From assembly GCF_000478985.1 (NCBI RefSeq), contig NZ_AWXB01000063.1, positions 1 to 64,000 of the forward strand: 64,000 nt of DNA, written 5' to 3'. Below the pieces are notes generated by a model, which was given only the letters and a program-made list of their open reading frames with translations, was not told the origin of the DNA and did no database searches. Positions 6,441 through 16,104 of this stretch are shown piece after piece (position 1 is the first letter of the stretch; each line of letters begins with the position of its first letter). Source of the stretch: Peptoniphilus sp. BV3C26. Lineage in GTDB: Bacteria; Bacillota; Clostridia; Tissierellales; Peptoniphilaceae. Both the position numbers and the translations under genes were made by a program.

Positions 6441-8204
6441 TCATTCACTTGTTAATAAATATAGATGCAAATAAAAATCTTTTAAATCATCCATTGAATT
6501 AAAAAATACATCTCTGAATATAACTTTGTAATTGATATTATCTTTACTTCCTTCTATGGTTAAATAATCAATGTTGATATTTGAATTTTCTTCTTTTAAA
6601 ACAATTAATTTATCTTTTATTTCTTTTAAATTTATTTCAAGCAAAGGATAAAAATCTTTGCCTTTTTTATATAAAATTTTGCATTTATTATCTTCAAACT
6701 TATAGGTATATTTATCATTCTTATTTTCACTTTGATCTTGTCCTGTATCAATTTCAGTAAAAGTTTTATAGTTTGATACATCTATCTCAGATAACGATGT
6801 TGCACTTATATAAGCATTATCCATATCACTAACAGCTTTTTCATCTTCTGATGATAGATTAAGATCCCCAATATCAAATCCAAAAATTTGCTTAAAAGAT
6901 TTTGTTCCATCTCCCAAATATTTTAACTGACTTTTTTGATATCTATAATTTAAATAATTTGTAATATCTAAAATTTGTTTTTTATCATCTTCTGAAAGAT
7001 TTTTGTTTGGGGTTATGATTTCACCTTTTAACATTTTATTTTTATCAAGAATTTTATAAAGTCTCGCCTCTTGACTTAAAAGTGAAATGTTGTAAGCGGA
7101 CTGAGGCCCTATTGTAGATATTAAAATAACAATAACTAAAATAATAGGAATGGTTATATTTGAACTATCTTTATAAAAAATATAGTATAGCATTGACAAA
7201 AGTGAAAAAATCCCGCCTGCAATAACATAATATCTGTTTGGTGTTAAACCATATTCTGATACTCTTATGCACATTGAATAAAACATAAATAATATCAATG
7301 GTAAAATTATTATAGGCATTATTTTTTTAAAGGATTTAGATATATCTGTTTCAATAATCTTATTTATAAACAATACTCCTACGCATACAAGGGAATACCA
7401 TACAACAAGATTGGAAATAATATTTTGAGGAACCTCTCTTGTGAATATAATTTTTATAAAATAAATATAAAGTATTATTGCATATATACTGCATAAAGGT
7501 ATTACTATAAAATCTATAAGTTTTTCAAATACACTTCCAAATTTATAATCATTTAAAGGATTTTGAATTTTAGGCAATTGAGATAAAAATATTAGAAAAT
7601 TAAAGGGTATAAAAATTACTATAAAAATATAAAAATAAAATTTCGAACTTATCTTTGCGTTCAATAATAAATTTATAGTTAATATAATTGCACTTAAACC
7701 TATAAAAAGAATTATTGAATAAGAAAATGATATTATTATGTTTTTATAAATATTAACTGCATATGCAATATAATCGTTGTGGTAAAATATTTTCGATATG
7801 AAAAAAACGCAAATAAATAAAGCAAATAGCACTCCGAAGTATACATGAGCTGAATCATATTTAAACCCGTCTTTAAATAAATTTATTACAACTGACATGG
7901 CATAAACAATTGGAAGTGATATTATATAGCAAGAAATTATAAATAATTTATTTTTTTTCTTATCTGATTCATCCTTTGCAGAATATTGGATTCCTTCAGA
8001 AAATAATTTTATATTTAGGTATAAAAAAACTGAAAATATAGATATTAAGCCATAACGAATGAACTTTTCATTTAATTTTTCAGGATAAATTCCACATATA
8101 AAGAAAATTGCAGCTAATATTGATATAAATATAGGTAAAGGAAATCTTTCAAAAGATGACTTTGAATTTATTAATATTTGCTTTAGTCGATTCATTGGTT
8201 TCAT
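6441..8204 (-). CDS. DUF4153 multi-pass membrane protein
   Basis: A 587-aa integral membrane protein with about eleven hydrophobic helices over the first ~385 residues, followed by a ~200-residue soluble C-terminal domain. The start (KSSFERFPLPIFISILAAIFF) resembles DUF4153 proteins. A GGGGG SD lies 8 nt before the ATG. Function unknown. It is the first gene of a two-gene unit with the P-II-like protein, which begins at its stop codon. Confidence 0.7.
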   Translation of the reverse strand: MKPMNRLKQILINSKSSFERFPLPIFISILAAIFFICGIYPEKLNEKFIRYGLISIFSVFLYLNIKLFSEGIQYSAKDESDKKKNKLFIISCYIISLPIVYAMSVVINLFKDGFKYDSAHVYFGVLFALFICVFFISKIFYHNDYIAYAVNIYKNIIISFSYSIILFIGLSAIILTINLLLNAKISSKFYFYIFIVIFIPFNFLIFLSQLPKIQNPLNDYKFGSVFEKLIDFIVIPLCSIYAIILYIYFIKIIFTREVPQNIISNLVVWYSLVCVGVLFINKIIETDISKSFKKIMPIIILPLILFMFYSMCIRVSEYGLTPNRYYVIAGGIFSLLSMLYYIFYKDSSNITIPIILVIVILISTIGPQSAYNISLLSQEARLYKILDKNKMLKGEIITPNKNLSEDDKKQILDITNYLNYRYQKSQLKYLGDGTKSFKQIFGFDIGDLNLSSEDEKAVSDMDNAYISATSLSEIDVSNYKTFTEIDTGQDQSENKNDKYTYKFEDNKCKILYKKGKDFYPLLEINLKEIKDKLIVLKEENSNINIDYLTIEGSKDNINYKVIFRDVFFNSMDDLKDFYLHLYLLTSE

Positions 8205-8327
8205 CTATTTAGCCCCCTAAAGAAATTATATACTTGAGTATAATGTTCTTCCACAATTAAGTAAATTTTTAACTTAATTTTAACCTCTTTGTAAATTTTC
8301 ATCCCTAATCCACTAAAATTTCGATTA

Positions 8328-9824
8328 TTAATTATCCTTTGCCCAATCTTTTGATTTTATAGCAGCTCGGTGCCATCTATCCACTAATTCATTTCTTTTT
8401 ATTTCATCCATTTGAGGTTTAAAAATTTTATAACTATTTGTTTTTTTCTTAAGATCTTCCATATTTTTATAAATTTTTACACTCAAACCGGCAAGAAAAG
8501 CAGCTCCCTTTGCTGTCGTTTCAACTATAGAAGGTCTTTCTACATCCACTCCTATTATGTCTGATTGAAATTGCATTAAAAAATTATTATTGCTTGCTCC
8601 TCCATCAACCTTTAATTTTTTAAGTTTAAATTTACAGTCTTCTTCCATTGCATTTAAAACGTCATAAGATAAAAATGCAATGGATTCAAGAGTAGCCCTG
8701 ATTATATGGTATTTATTTGTTCCCCTGGTTATACCAACAATTGTTCCTCTTGCATATTGATCCCAATATGGAGCTCCAAGTCCTGTAAAAGCAGGTACAA
8801 CAAAACAATCCAAAGTATCCTTTACTTTTGATGCCATGTATTCAGAATCTTGAGAGCTTTCTATTAAGTGCATCTCATCTCTCAACCACTGAATTGCAGA
8901 TCCTGCAACAAATATTGATCCCTCTAATGCATAATAAACTTTTTCTTCTATAGCCCAGGCTATTGTAGTAACAAGACCGTTCTTAGAGAAAATAGGCTTT
9001 TGCCCTGTATTCATAAGTAGAAAAGCCCCTGTCCCATATGTATTTTTTGCTTCCGCTTCTTCAAAGCATAACTGTCCAAACAATGCTGATTGCTGATCTC
9101 CGATAGCAGCTGCTATAGGAATATTTCCTCCTAAAAACTTATCATCACTTAATCCATAAACCTGACAAGAAGATTTTACTTGGGGTAAAAGAGATTTAGG
9201 TATGTTCAGTAAAGTTAAGATTTCATCATCCCAGGTGAGGGTGTTTATGTTAAAAAGCATAGTTCTTGAAGCATTGGAATAATCAGTAACATGAAGTTTG
9301 TTGCCACTTAATTTATAAATAAGCCAGGTATCAATTGTTCCGAAATAAAGTTGACCCTTTTCTGCCTTCTCTCTAGCACCTTCAACATTATCCAATATCC
9401 ACTTTATCTTTGTAGCTGAAAAGTATGCATCAATAACTAATCCTGTTTTCTTTCTAAAAAATTCTTCATATCCTCTATCTTTAAGGCTGTCACAAAATTC
9501 GGAGGTTCTTCTACACTGCCAAACAATGGCATTATAAATTGGTTCTCCTGTTTTTTTATCCCATATTACAGTCGTTTCTCTTTGATTTGTAATTCCTATA
9601 GCCTTTATATCACTTGGTGATATTCCGACTTTTGACATAGCTTCAACAGCTGTTCCTATTTGAGTAGACCATATTTCATTTGGATCATGCTCAACATATC
9701 CAGGTTTTGGAAAATATTGAGCAAAATTTTTTTGTGCTGAAGAAATAATATTTCCAAATTCATCAAATATTATTGTACGACTGCTTGTTGTTCCGGCATC
9801 AAATGCCATAATATATTTTTTCAT
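8328..9824 (-). CDS. glpK: glycerol kinase
   Basis: A 498-aa FGGY-family kinase that phosphorylates glycerol to sn-glycerol 3-phosphate using ATP. The N-terminal phosphate loop is [14 protein letters not shown]. Other marks are [36 protein letters not shown] and the C-terminal [19 protein letters not shown]. No glpF or glpD lies beside it. Its ATG overlaps the truA stop (ATGA), so it is translated from the truA transcript. About 120 bases without a gene follow it, with only a weak hairpin near 8260. Confidence 0.97.
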   Translation of the reverse strand: MKKYIMAFDAGTTSSRTIIFDEFGNIISSAQKNFAQYFPKPGYVEHDPNEIWSTQIGTAVEAMSKVGISPSDIKAIGITNQRETTVIWDKKTGEPIYNAIVWQCRRTSEFCDSLKDRGYEEFFRKKTGLVIDAYFSATKIKWILDNVEGAREKAEKGQLYFGTIDTWLIYKLSGNKLHVTDYSNASRTMLFNINTLTWDDEILTLLNIPKSLLPQVKSSCQVYGLSDDKFLGGNIPIAAAIGDQQSALFGQLCFEEAEAKNTYGTGAFLLMNTGQKPIFSKNGLVTTIAWAIEEKVYYALEGSIFVAGSAIQWLRDEMHLIESSQDSEYMASKVKDTLDCFVVPAFTGLGAPYWDQYARGTIVGITRGTNKYHIIRATLESIAFLSYDVLNAMEEDCKFKLKKLKVDGGASNNNFLMQFQSDIIGVDVERPSIVETTAKGAAFLAGLSVKIYKNMEDLKKKTNSYKIFKPQMDEIKRNELVDRWHRAAIKSKDWAKDN

Positions 9825-10564
9825 TTTTCTTCATCAAACCTTATATTCATTAAATATAGACCATGGGGCGGAGCTGTAAGTCCTGCATACTTTCTTTCTT
9901 TTGCATAAAGAGCTTCTCTCATTAAATTTACATCTCTATCTGAACTTGCTATTTGAACTGCAGTGCCTACAATTATCCTAATCATATTTTTTAAAAAACT
10001 TTTTCCATAAAAATCAATATAAATAAAATTATTTTCTTTTTTCACATCAATTCTATATAAAGTCCTTATAGTGTCTTTTACAATTGCATCTCTACCCATA
10101 AAAGATTTAAAGTCATGTTCTCCTATTAAACACTCAAGGCTTTTTTTCAGCTTATCTTCATCAATTTTAAAAGGATAGTGCCAAGATCTATTATAAAAAA
10201 GTGCGTTCTTATATTTGCCGTTAAAAATTACATACCTATAATGTTTTTCAATTGAATTATACCTGCAATGAAAATCATCCTTTACAAGTTTTGCTTCTAT
10301 TACCGATATTTCATTTGGCAGATGAAAATTTATAACTCGCGGCAAATTTCCAAGGTCAATTGTAGTGTTTGAATAAAAATTGACATATTGACCTAAGGCA
10401 TGCACTCCTCTATCTGTTCTACCTGAGTAAAATAATTTAACCTTATGTTTAACTGTATCTTCAACAGCCTTTGTTAAAACACCTTCTACTGTTTTAAGCT
10501 TAGGTTGTTTTTGAAATCCATAAAATTTTGTTCCATCATAGGTTACTTTAAGTCTTATGTTCAT
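9821..10564 (-). CDS. truA: tRNA pseudouridine(38-40) synthase TruA
   Basis: A 247-aa enzyme that converts U38-U40 of the tRNA anticodon arm to pseudouridine. The catalytic Asp lies in [26 protein letters not shown] and [14 protein letters not shown] are further family marks. It follows ecfT with a one-base gap; the order ecfA1-ecfA2-ecfT-truA is conserved in Firmicutes. Confidence 0.97.
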   Translation of the reverse strand: MNIRLKVTYDGTKFYGFQKQPKLKTVEGVLTKAVEDTVKHKVKLFYSGRTDRGVHALGQYVNFYSNTTIDLGNLPRVINFHLPNEISVIEAKLVKDDFHCRYNSIEKHYRYVIFNGKYKNALFYNRSWHYPFKIDEDKLKKSLECLIGEHDFKSFMGRDAIVKDTIRTLYRIDVKKENNFIYIDFYGKSFLKNMIRIIVGTAVQIASSDRDVNLMREALYAKERKYAGLTAPPHGLYLMNIRFDEEK

Positions 10565-10565
10565 T

Positions 10566-11378
10566 TTAAAATTTCCACAATTTAATAATACTTGTAAATA
10601 TTATTAGGGCAAAAAATAATGTTGAAGTAGAAAAAACAAAATAATCTTTTCTAACTATTTTTAATTCATTTAATCTTGTTCTATTTTCTCCTCCCCTATA
10701 ACATCTTGCTTCCATTGCAATTGCCAGTTCATCGGCTCTTCTGAAAGAAGAAATAAAAAGTGGTACTAAAAGAGGAACTAAATTTTTTGCTCTTTTTATA
10801 ATATTTCCCGATTCAAAATCTGCTCCTCTTGCCTTTTGTGCCTTCATAATCTTATCTGTTTCTTCTATAAGAGTTGGGATAAATCTTAATGCTATTGTCA
10901 TCATCATTGAAATTTCATGAGCTGGAAGTCCTATTTTAGCAAGGGGATTCATAAGTGACTCAAGACCATCTGTAAGCTCAATAGGAGAAGTTGTTAACGT
11001 TAAAAGAGATGTGCCCCAAACTAAAAGTACAATTCTTACAGAAGTCATTGAAGCAAGTTTCAAAGATTCTTTAGTAATGGATAAAGGTCCAAGTCTAAAT
11101 ATTTCTTCTCCTCCAACAAATAATAAATTAATTACAAATGTAACTAAAATTATCCATCTAAGAGGTTTTAAACCTTTAAAAACAGTGGAAAACTTTAAAC
11201 TTGATGATAAAGTCGCCAAAATTAAAAAAATCCCAACAAAAATATATGGAGTAAATGAATCAATAAAAAATAACTGTAATATAAAAAACATTACACTAAT
11301 AATTTTTAATTTAGGATTATATTTGTGAAGGACTGATTGCCCAGGATAGTATTGTCCTAAATTTATATCTTTAAGCAT
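10566..11378 (-). CDS. ecfT: energy-coupling factor transporter transmembrane protein EcfT
   Basis: EcfT is the membrane scaffold that links vitamin- or metal-binding S components to the two ECF ATPases. It has about 270 aa, with several membrane helices and the two cytoplasmic Ala-Arg-Gly coupling motifs in the forms KARGADF and EARCYRGG. I start at the ATG at 11378 (GGAGG 5 nt upstream, within the end of ecfA2); the TTG at 11390 is too close to that SD region. The S components must be elsewhere, as in group II ECF systems. Confidence 0.95.
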   Translation of the reverse strand: MLKDINLGQYYPGQSVLHKYNPKLKIISVMFFILQLFFIDSFTPYIFVGIFLILATLSSSLKFSTVFKGLKPLRWIILVTFVINLLFVGGEEIFRLGPLSITKESLKLASMTSVRIVLLVWGTSLLTLTTSPIELTDGLESLMNPLAKIGLPAHEISMMMTIALRFIPTLIEETDKIMKAQKARGADFESGNIIKRAKNLVPLLVPLFISSFRRADELAIAMEARCYRGGENRTRLNELKIVRKDYFVFSTSTLFFALIIFTSIIKLWKF

Positions 11379-12231
11379 TCTTTCCTCCAATAATCCGTTC
11401 TATTTCTTTATAAGCTTCATCAACAGTTATGCAATTAAGCTTTACATCTATACCTTTTTCTTTTAACTTTCTCATTATTTTTGTAGATTCTGGAACTCCT
11501 AATCCAACTTTTTTTAATTCATCATAGTGCATAAAGATTTCTTCAGGTTTTCCGTCTAAAAACAGCTTTCCTTTATTCATGACAATAATTCTTGTGGCAA
11601 ATTTCGCAATATCATCCATTGAGTGGCTAACTATTACAATTGTTATTTCAGTGTTTTTATATAAGCTATAAATTTCATCTAAAATTTCATCTCTACCTTT
11701 TGGATCGAGACCTGCAGTTGGCTCATCAAGAACAAGAACTTCCGGCTTCATTGCAAGTATGCCTGCTATGGCAACTCTTCTTTTTTGTCCACCAGATAAG
11801 TCAAAGGGCGATTTATCTTTTAAATCCAAAGAAAGCCCTACAGCATCCATTGAAAAATTAACTCTCCTTTCAATCTCTTCCTGACTCAAGCCCATATTTT
11901 TAGGACCATAGGAAATGTCCTTAAAAATAGTTTCTTCAAAAAGTTGATATTCCGGATATTGAAAAACCAAGCCAACTTTTTCTCTTATTTTAGACATGTC
12001 CAACTTGTCTTTAAAAAGTTCCCTTCCGTCAACAATTACCCTGCCTTCACTTGCTTTTAAAAGTCCGTTCAAATGCTGAACTAAGGTTGACTTCCCACTT
12101 CCAGTGTGTCCTATAAGGCCAATAAACTCTCCCTTATTAATTTTTATATTTATGCTATCCAAGGCTTTTTTTTCAAAAGGTGTTCCTTTGGAGTATATGT
12201 GATTAAGATTCTCTATTTTGATAATTTCCAT
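11371..12231 (-). CDS. ecfA2: energy-coupling factor transporter ATPase EcfA2
   Basis: A 286-aa ABC ATPase with intact motifs: Walker A GHTGSGKST, Q-loop VFQYPEYQLFE, signature LSGGQKRR, Walker B VLVLDEPTAGLD and switch His in IVSHSMDD. It forms a heterodimer with EcfA1 on EcfT. The order and the extended C-terminus place it as EcfA2. It overlaps ecfA1 by 19 bases and ecfT by 8. Confidence 0.95.
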   Translation of the reverse strand: MEIIKIENLNHIYSKGTPFEKKALDSINIKINKGEFIGLIGHTGSGKSTLVQHLNGLLKASEGRVIVDGRELFKDKLDMSKIREKVGLVFQYPEYQLFEETIFKDISYGPKNMGLSQEEIERRVNFSMDAVGLSLDLKDKSPFDLSGGQKRRVAIAGILAMKPEVLVLDEPTAGLDPKGRDEILDEIYSLYKNTEITIVIVSHSMDDIAKFATRIIVMNKGKLFLDGKPEEIFMHYDELKKVGLGVPESTKIMRKLKEKGIDVKLNCITVDEAYKEIERIIGGKNA

Positions 12232-13031
12232 ATTTCCTCAACAAGTTCTTGGTCATTTAAAACAATTTTTATATCATGGCCTGATTTTTTTAAATTATAT
12301 GAAATTTCAGTAGCAACAGGCACATCAAGGCCAATATTTTTAATCTTTTCAACATTTGAAAATACATCAAGAGGTTTACCCTGTAAAATAATATATCCTT
12401 CTTCCATAACTATTAATTCTTCTGCAAGAGCTGCCTCTTCCATGTTGTGAGTAATTAATATTACACCCTTTCCCTCATTTTTTAATTTTAACAAGGTATC
12501 TATTACTTCTTTTCTTCCTGACGGATCAAGCATTGCAGTAGGCTCATCTAAAATTACATAATCAGGCTCCATTGCAAGAATACCAGCAATGGCAACTCTT
12601 TGTTTTTGTCCTCCCGAAAGTAAATGGGGAGCACTTTTTTTATATTTTTCCATACCTACGCTTAAAAGAGCCCTATCAACTCTTTCTCTAAGCTCTTTCT
12701 GCGGAATTCCCAAATTTTCAGGTCCAAAAGCTACATCTTCTTCCACAATTGTAGCTACTATTTGATTATCAGGGTTTTGAAAAACAAGACCAGCCTTACT
12801 TCTTATATCCCATATTTTTGAGTCATCTTTAGTGTCCATGCCATCAACATAAATGCTTCCTTCATTAGGTATTAAAAGTCCATTTATAAGTTTTGCCAAA
12901 GTTGATTTTCCGCTTCCGTTATGGCCTAGTATAGCTATGAATTCTCCTTTTTTAAATTTTAAGTTTATACCATTTAAGGCATATTTTTCATCATCTTGGT
13001 ATTTAAATTTTACGTCTTTAATTTCTATCAT
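12213..13031 (-). CDS. ecfA1: energy-coupling factor transporter ATPase EcfA1
   Basis: A 272-aa ABC ATPase with Walker A GHNGSGKST, Q-loop VFQNPDNQIVA, signature LSGGQKQR, Walker B YVILDEPTAMLD and switch His in ITHNMEE. The NPDNQ Q-loop and first place in the ecfA1-ecfA2-ecfT block identify EcfA1. Its ATG overlaps the racemase stop (ATGA), so the racemase gene is upstream in the same transcript. Confidence 0.95.
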   Translation of the reverse strand: MIEIKDVKFKYQDDEKYALNGINLKFKKGEFIAILGHNGSGKSTLAKLINGLLIPNEGSIYVDGMDTKDDSKIWDIRSKAGLVFQNPDNQIVATIVEEDVAFGPENLGIPQKELRERVDRALLSVGMEKYKKSAPHLLSGGQKQRVAIAGILAMEPDYVILDEPTAMLDPSGRKEVIDTLLKLKNEGKGVILITHNMEEAALAEELIVMEEGYIILQGKPLDVFSNVEKIKNIGLDVPVATEISYNLKKSGHDIKIVLNDQELVEEIWKLSK

Positions 13032-13693
13032 TTTACAATTTTGTCCAATAATTCAAGCATGCCCTCTGCAGGATCCAATATATTTAATTTAGAGATTTTA
13101 TAAAGCTCATCTTTAATATATGGGAAATGCGTACATCCAAGGACCAATGCTTCAATGTTTCCCCCATCAATTTTTATATTTTCAAAGAACTTAAGTAAAT
13201 TTTTAATGTCTAATTTTTCAATTATTTCTTTGGGCTCTTCATGGTTTTCAATTGATATAACAAGAGGCAAAATTCCTAAAGTAACAAGGTTAAGCTTTAA
13301 ATTTTGTGACTTCATAACTTTTTCAATGCCATGTACAGCTTGTGAATTTGCTCCAATTACTCCGAGAGATTTGAAATTTTTTGCATACTCTTCGTAAACT
13401 TTTAATGGTGTTATAATTTTGAAATTTTTATTTTTTTCAATTTTTTTATAGTCAATTGCAGTGCTTAAAGAATTGCAGTAAATAAAAAGTGCCTTTGCAT
13501 CTTTTTCTTTTCCTATATCAATAATTTCTTCAACTTTTTTTTCTAAAGTTGATTGACCTAAAAATTGAAGCCTATCTTGTTCTTCCGGGTTCTTTGCAAC
13601 AGGAAAACTTAAAGCTTCATATCCATGGTCTTCAATAATTTTACAACCTAATCCAGTGTCTACCGGTGTGCCCGCAGTAACTGCTATTTTCAT
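13028..13693 (-). CDS. aspartate/glutamate racemase family protein
   Basis: A 221-aa cofactor-independent racemase of the MurI/Asp racemase superfamily. Both catalytic cysteine motifs are present: YCNSLSTA (near residue 73) and LGCTHFPY (near 189). The usual MurI start (DSGVGG) is replaced by PVDTGLG, and the protein is about 40 residues shorter than typical MurI. It may supply D-glutamate for peptidoglycan or act on another amino acid. It has a good SD (GGAGG) and is coupled to ecfA1. No other racemase gene lies in the window. Confidence 0.75.
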   Translation of the reverse strand: MKIAVTAGTPVDTGLGCKIIEDHGYEALSFPVAKNPEEQDRLQFLGQSTLEKKVEEIIDIGKEKDAKALFIYCNSLSTAIDYKKIEKNKNFKIITPLKVYEEYAKNFKSLGVIGANSQAVHGIEKVMKSQNLKLNLVTLGILPLVISIENHEEPKEIIEKLDIKNLLKFFENIKIDGGNIEALVLGCTHFPYIKDELYKISKLNILDPAEGMLELLDKIVK

Positions 13694-13706
13694 ATTTCCT
13701 CCATAA

Positions 13707-14342
13707 CTATAATTTCGAAACGTCCTTATTTCCTTTTATATAAAATCTGTAGAGGTAGTCTTTAGCCTCTTCAGCATAATCTATTCCAATTCTTTTTGAT
13801 TTTACAATTTCAAAATCGGAAATACCTTTCTCAATATAGAGCTTATCTCCTGTCAAGTCAATACCGTTGAACTTCTTGTCAATTCCCATAGCTTTTGTTA
13901 ATTTCCCCGGCCCATTTGATAAATTTTTTATTTGATATTTACTTAAGTTTTCAAAAGTTAAGCCATATCTGTTTTTATAAACAAGATTCGATGGATTTAA
14001 AATAGATACTGCCCTAATTAATACTGCGCTGGGAAGCTCAGGCGCCTCTGTGACGACGTTTAACAAGTAATGAATACCATAAGTCATATAAACATAAGCA
14101 TGACCTTCCTGGCCCCACATAGTTTCATTTCTTTCAGTTCTTCTTCCTGAGAAAGTTTGACAAGCCTTGTCGTCAATTCCTGTATAAGCTTCCGTTTCGA
14201 CAATTAAACCTTTAATAAGATTTTTTTCATCAATTTTATGAATTAGAATCTTGCCCAACAAATTTTTAGCTACACTTATTGGATCTTTAGAATAAAAATC
14301 CCTATTAAGCTTTTTATTCTCATTTGATATTTTTCCAAGCAT
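13707..14342 (-). CDS. DNA-3-methyladenine glycosylase (AAG/MPG family)
   Basis: An ~211-aa base-excision glycosylase that removes alkylated purines. The family blocks are SVAKNLLGKIL, VETEAYTGIDDKACQTF with the catalytic Glu, GHAYVYMTYGIHYLLNVV and LSNGPGKLTKAMGI. I start at the ATG at 14342; the upstream TTG at 14354 is only about 2 nt from the SD AAAGGAG. It overlaps the DUF1232 gene by 23 bases. Confidence 0.93.
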   Translation of the reverse strand: MLGKISNENKKLNRDFYSKDPISVAKNLLGKILIHKIDEKNLIKGLIVETEAYTGIDDKACQTFSGRRTERNETMWGQEGHAYVYMTYGIHYLLNVVTEAPELPSAVLIRAVSILNPSNLVYKNRYGLTFENLSKYQIKNLSNGPGKLTKAMGIDKKFNGIDLTGDKLYIEKGISDFEIVKSKRIGIDYAEEAKDYLYRFYIKGNKDVSKL

Positions 14343-14700
14343 TATATCTGTCAATCTCCTTTGTGATTTTTTTAATGATAAATTTCATAACATATATGTC
14401 ATCTAAAAATCCTATTCCAATTAAAAAATCAGGTATTAAATCAAAAGGATTAACTAAATACAAAAGGCCGGATATTATTAAAATAATATTTTTTCTATTG
14501 TAGGCCCTATAATTTCCATTAATAAAATCTTGAGCCATACTAATCATTGTTTTTAAATTTTGCAAAGTAAATTCTGAAAGACCTAATTTGTCAAATTTTT
14601 TTAAGGCTAATTTATAAAGTTTATTTAATCTACTTGAATCTTTTAAAATTTTTTCAGAACTATTATTAAGACCTTTTAAAAGCCTTTCCGCTAATTTCAT
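14320..14700 (-). CDS. DUF1232 (YkvA-like) membrane protein
   Basis: A 126-aa protein with the DUF1232 core: IILIISGLLYLVNPFDLIPDFLIGIGFLDD near residues 75-105, a short hydrophobic hairpin with the signature NPFDLIPD. Function unknown; probably membrane-associated. I start at the ATG at 14700, which overlaps the pyrE stop (ATGA); a TTG at 14715 is less likely. Co-transcribed with pyrF-pyrE and the glycosylase. Confidence 0.8.
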   Translation of the reverse strand: MKLAERLLKGLNNSSEKILKDSSRLNKLYKLALKKFDKLGLSEFTLQNLKTMISMAQDFINGNYRAYNRKNIILIISGLLYLVNPFDLIPDFLIGIGFLDDIYVMKFIIKKITKEIDRYNAWKNIK

Positions 14701-15329
14701 TCTTCTGTCATCCAAGATTCATCATTTGGATCTTGTTTCCACCTTTTTAATTTTTTAAGATGACTTTCTTTAATATAGTTTATTTCAAGGGCTATATCTA
14801 TTAATTCGTCATAATCAGTAAGGGATGCAAAAGATAAATTATTTTTATCAAAATTTTCCTTGCAAGCTTTTAAATTGTAAGAAAAAATTGCAATTACTCC
14901 AATTACATCAAAACCTGCTTGTCTAAGAGCTATAGCAGCGTTAATGGATGAGCCACCTGTAGAAAATAAATCTTCAATTACAAGAACTTTTTTTCCTTTA
15001 AAGATTTCCCCTTCAATTTTATTTCCCTTTCCATGATCTTTGTTTCCACTTCTTACAAAACCCATGGGAAGTTTCATTTTATCTGCAATAAGAGCTGCAT
15101 GAGGAATGCCTGCAGTTGCAGTTCCCATAATGTATTCAACATCTGGATATTTTTCTTTAATTAATTTAACAAGATTTTTTTCAACAATATCTCTTTCTTC
15201 AGGGTATGACAGTAAAAGTCTGTTGTCACAATAGATTGGGCTTTTAATTCCCGATGCCCATGTATATGGATTTTCCGGATTTAAACTTACAGCTTTAATA
15301 TCTAATAAAATTTTTGATATCTCTTTCAT
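14697..15329 (-). CDS. pyrE: orotate phosphoribosyltransferase
   Basis: A 210-aa enzyme of UMP synthesis that joins orotate and PRPP to give OMP. The PRPP-binding motif VLVIEDLFSTGGSS, the MGTATAGIPHAALIA segment and RSGNKDHGKGNKIEG are typical. It starts immediately after the pyrF stop. The other pyr genes are not in the window. Confidence 0.96.
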   Translation of the reverse strand: MKEISKILLDIKAVSLNPENPYTWASGIKSPIYCDNRLLLSYPEERDIVEKNLVKLIKEKYPDVEYIMGTATAGIPHAALIADKMKLPMGFVRSGNKDHGKGNKIEGEIFKGKKVLVIEDLFSTGGSSINAAIALRQAGFDVIGVIAIFSYNLKACKENFDKNNLSFASLTDYDELIDIALEINYIKESHLKKLKRWKQDPNDESWMTEE

Positions 15330-16019
15330 TTATTCACCTACAAATTCCTTTTTTATTATTTTATAAACCTTAAGAGGATCTTCACTTTTTGTTATAGGTC
15401 TTCCTACAACAATATAATCGCTACCAAGTTCTCTTGCATATTTAGGAGTAACAACTCTTTTTTGATCTCCATTTGAAGAATCATCAAGCCTTATTCCAGG
15501 AGTAACAGTTAAAAAATCTTTTCCAACTTTTTCTTTTATTTTCGGAACTTCAAGAGCTGAACATACAATTCCGTCAAGTCCGTTTTCTTTTCCCATTTTT
15601 GCATAAGAAATTACCGTGTCCTCAAGAGAAAAATCTTTATCCACTAAAATTTCCCTGTGTAAAGTTTCTTCGTCTGTTGAAGTTAAAACAGTAACACCGA
15701 TTAAAATTGAATTTTCAAAAACCTCTCTTGCAGCTTTTATCATGGCTGATCCGCCGCAAATATGAAGATTTGTCATATCAGCTCCAAGATTTTTAAGAGA
15801 ATTTGCAGCACCCTTTACTGTGTTAGGTATGTCGTGAAGTTTTAAATCAAGAAAAATTTTATGACCTCTCTTTTTTATTTCATTTATAATTTGAGGTCCC
15901 TCAGAATAAAATAATTCAAGTCCTACTTTTACATACAATTTTTCATCAAACTTATCTAAAAAATTCAAACACTCTTCTTTATTTTTAAAATCCAGTGCAA
16001 TTATTACATCTTTTGCCAT
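15330..16019 (-). CDS. pyrF: orotidine 5'-phosphate decarboxylase
   Basis: A 229-aa enzyme that decarboxylates OMP to UMP. The catalytic Lys/Asp network sits in FLDLKLHDIPNTVKGAA. The phosphate-binding end is SDYIVVGRPITKSEDP, and VTPGIRLDDSSNGDQKRV is the flexible loop. The short-form family (about 230 aa) fits. SD AAGGAGG is 7 nt before the ATG. Only ~30 bases separate it from an upstream terminator, and no pyrimidine attenuator is visible. Confidence 0.96.
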   Translation of the reverse strand: MAKDVIIALDFKNKEECLNFLDKFDEKLYVKVGLELFYSEGPQIINEIKKRGHKIFLDLKLHDIPNTVKGAANSLKNLGADMTNLHICGGSAMIKAAREVFENSILIGVTVLTSTDEETLHREILVDKDFSLEDTVISYAKMGKENGLDGIVCSALEVPKIKEKVGKDFLTVTPGIRLDDSSNGDQKRVVTPKYARELGSDYIVVGRPITKSEDPLKVYKIIKKEFVGE

Positions 16020-16049
16020 AAGTCCCTCCTTAACAAATTATTTTATCAT

Positions 16050-16081
16050 AAAAAAAGCCTTATCCATATAGGATAGGCTTT
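16050..16081 (-). terminator. intrinsic terminator after the sigma-factor cassette
   Basis: An 11-bp stem with one bulged base (AAAGCCTTATCC with GGATAGGCTTT, 16055-16081), a 5-nt loop and a U tract on the minus strand. It ends the unit finishing at 16105 and lies just upstream of pyrF. Confidence 0.85.
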
Positions 16082-16104
16082 AAATAATATTCGCATCTTA
16101 ATTT

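Noticed and set aside
8205-8327. Riboswitch or small gene between glpK and the DUF4153 gene
   Set aside because: Only AT-rich sequence with a weak hairpin (8256-8285) and possible -10 boxes; no conserved RNA motif recognised.
12106-12450. 114-aa plus-strand reading frame
   Set aside because: Antisense to ecfA1/ecfA2, both of which are complete.
16020-16050. Pyrimidine-responsive attenuator upstream of pyrF
   Set aside because: Only about 30 bases separate pyrF from the upstream terminator; no antiterminator or PyrR-binding loop fits.
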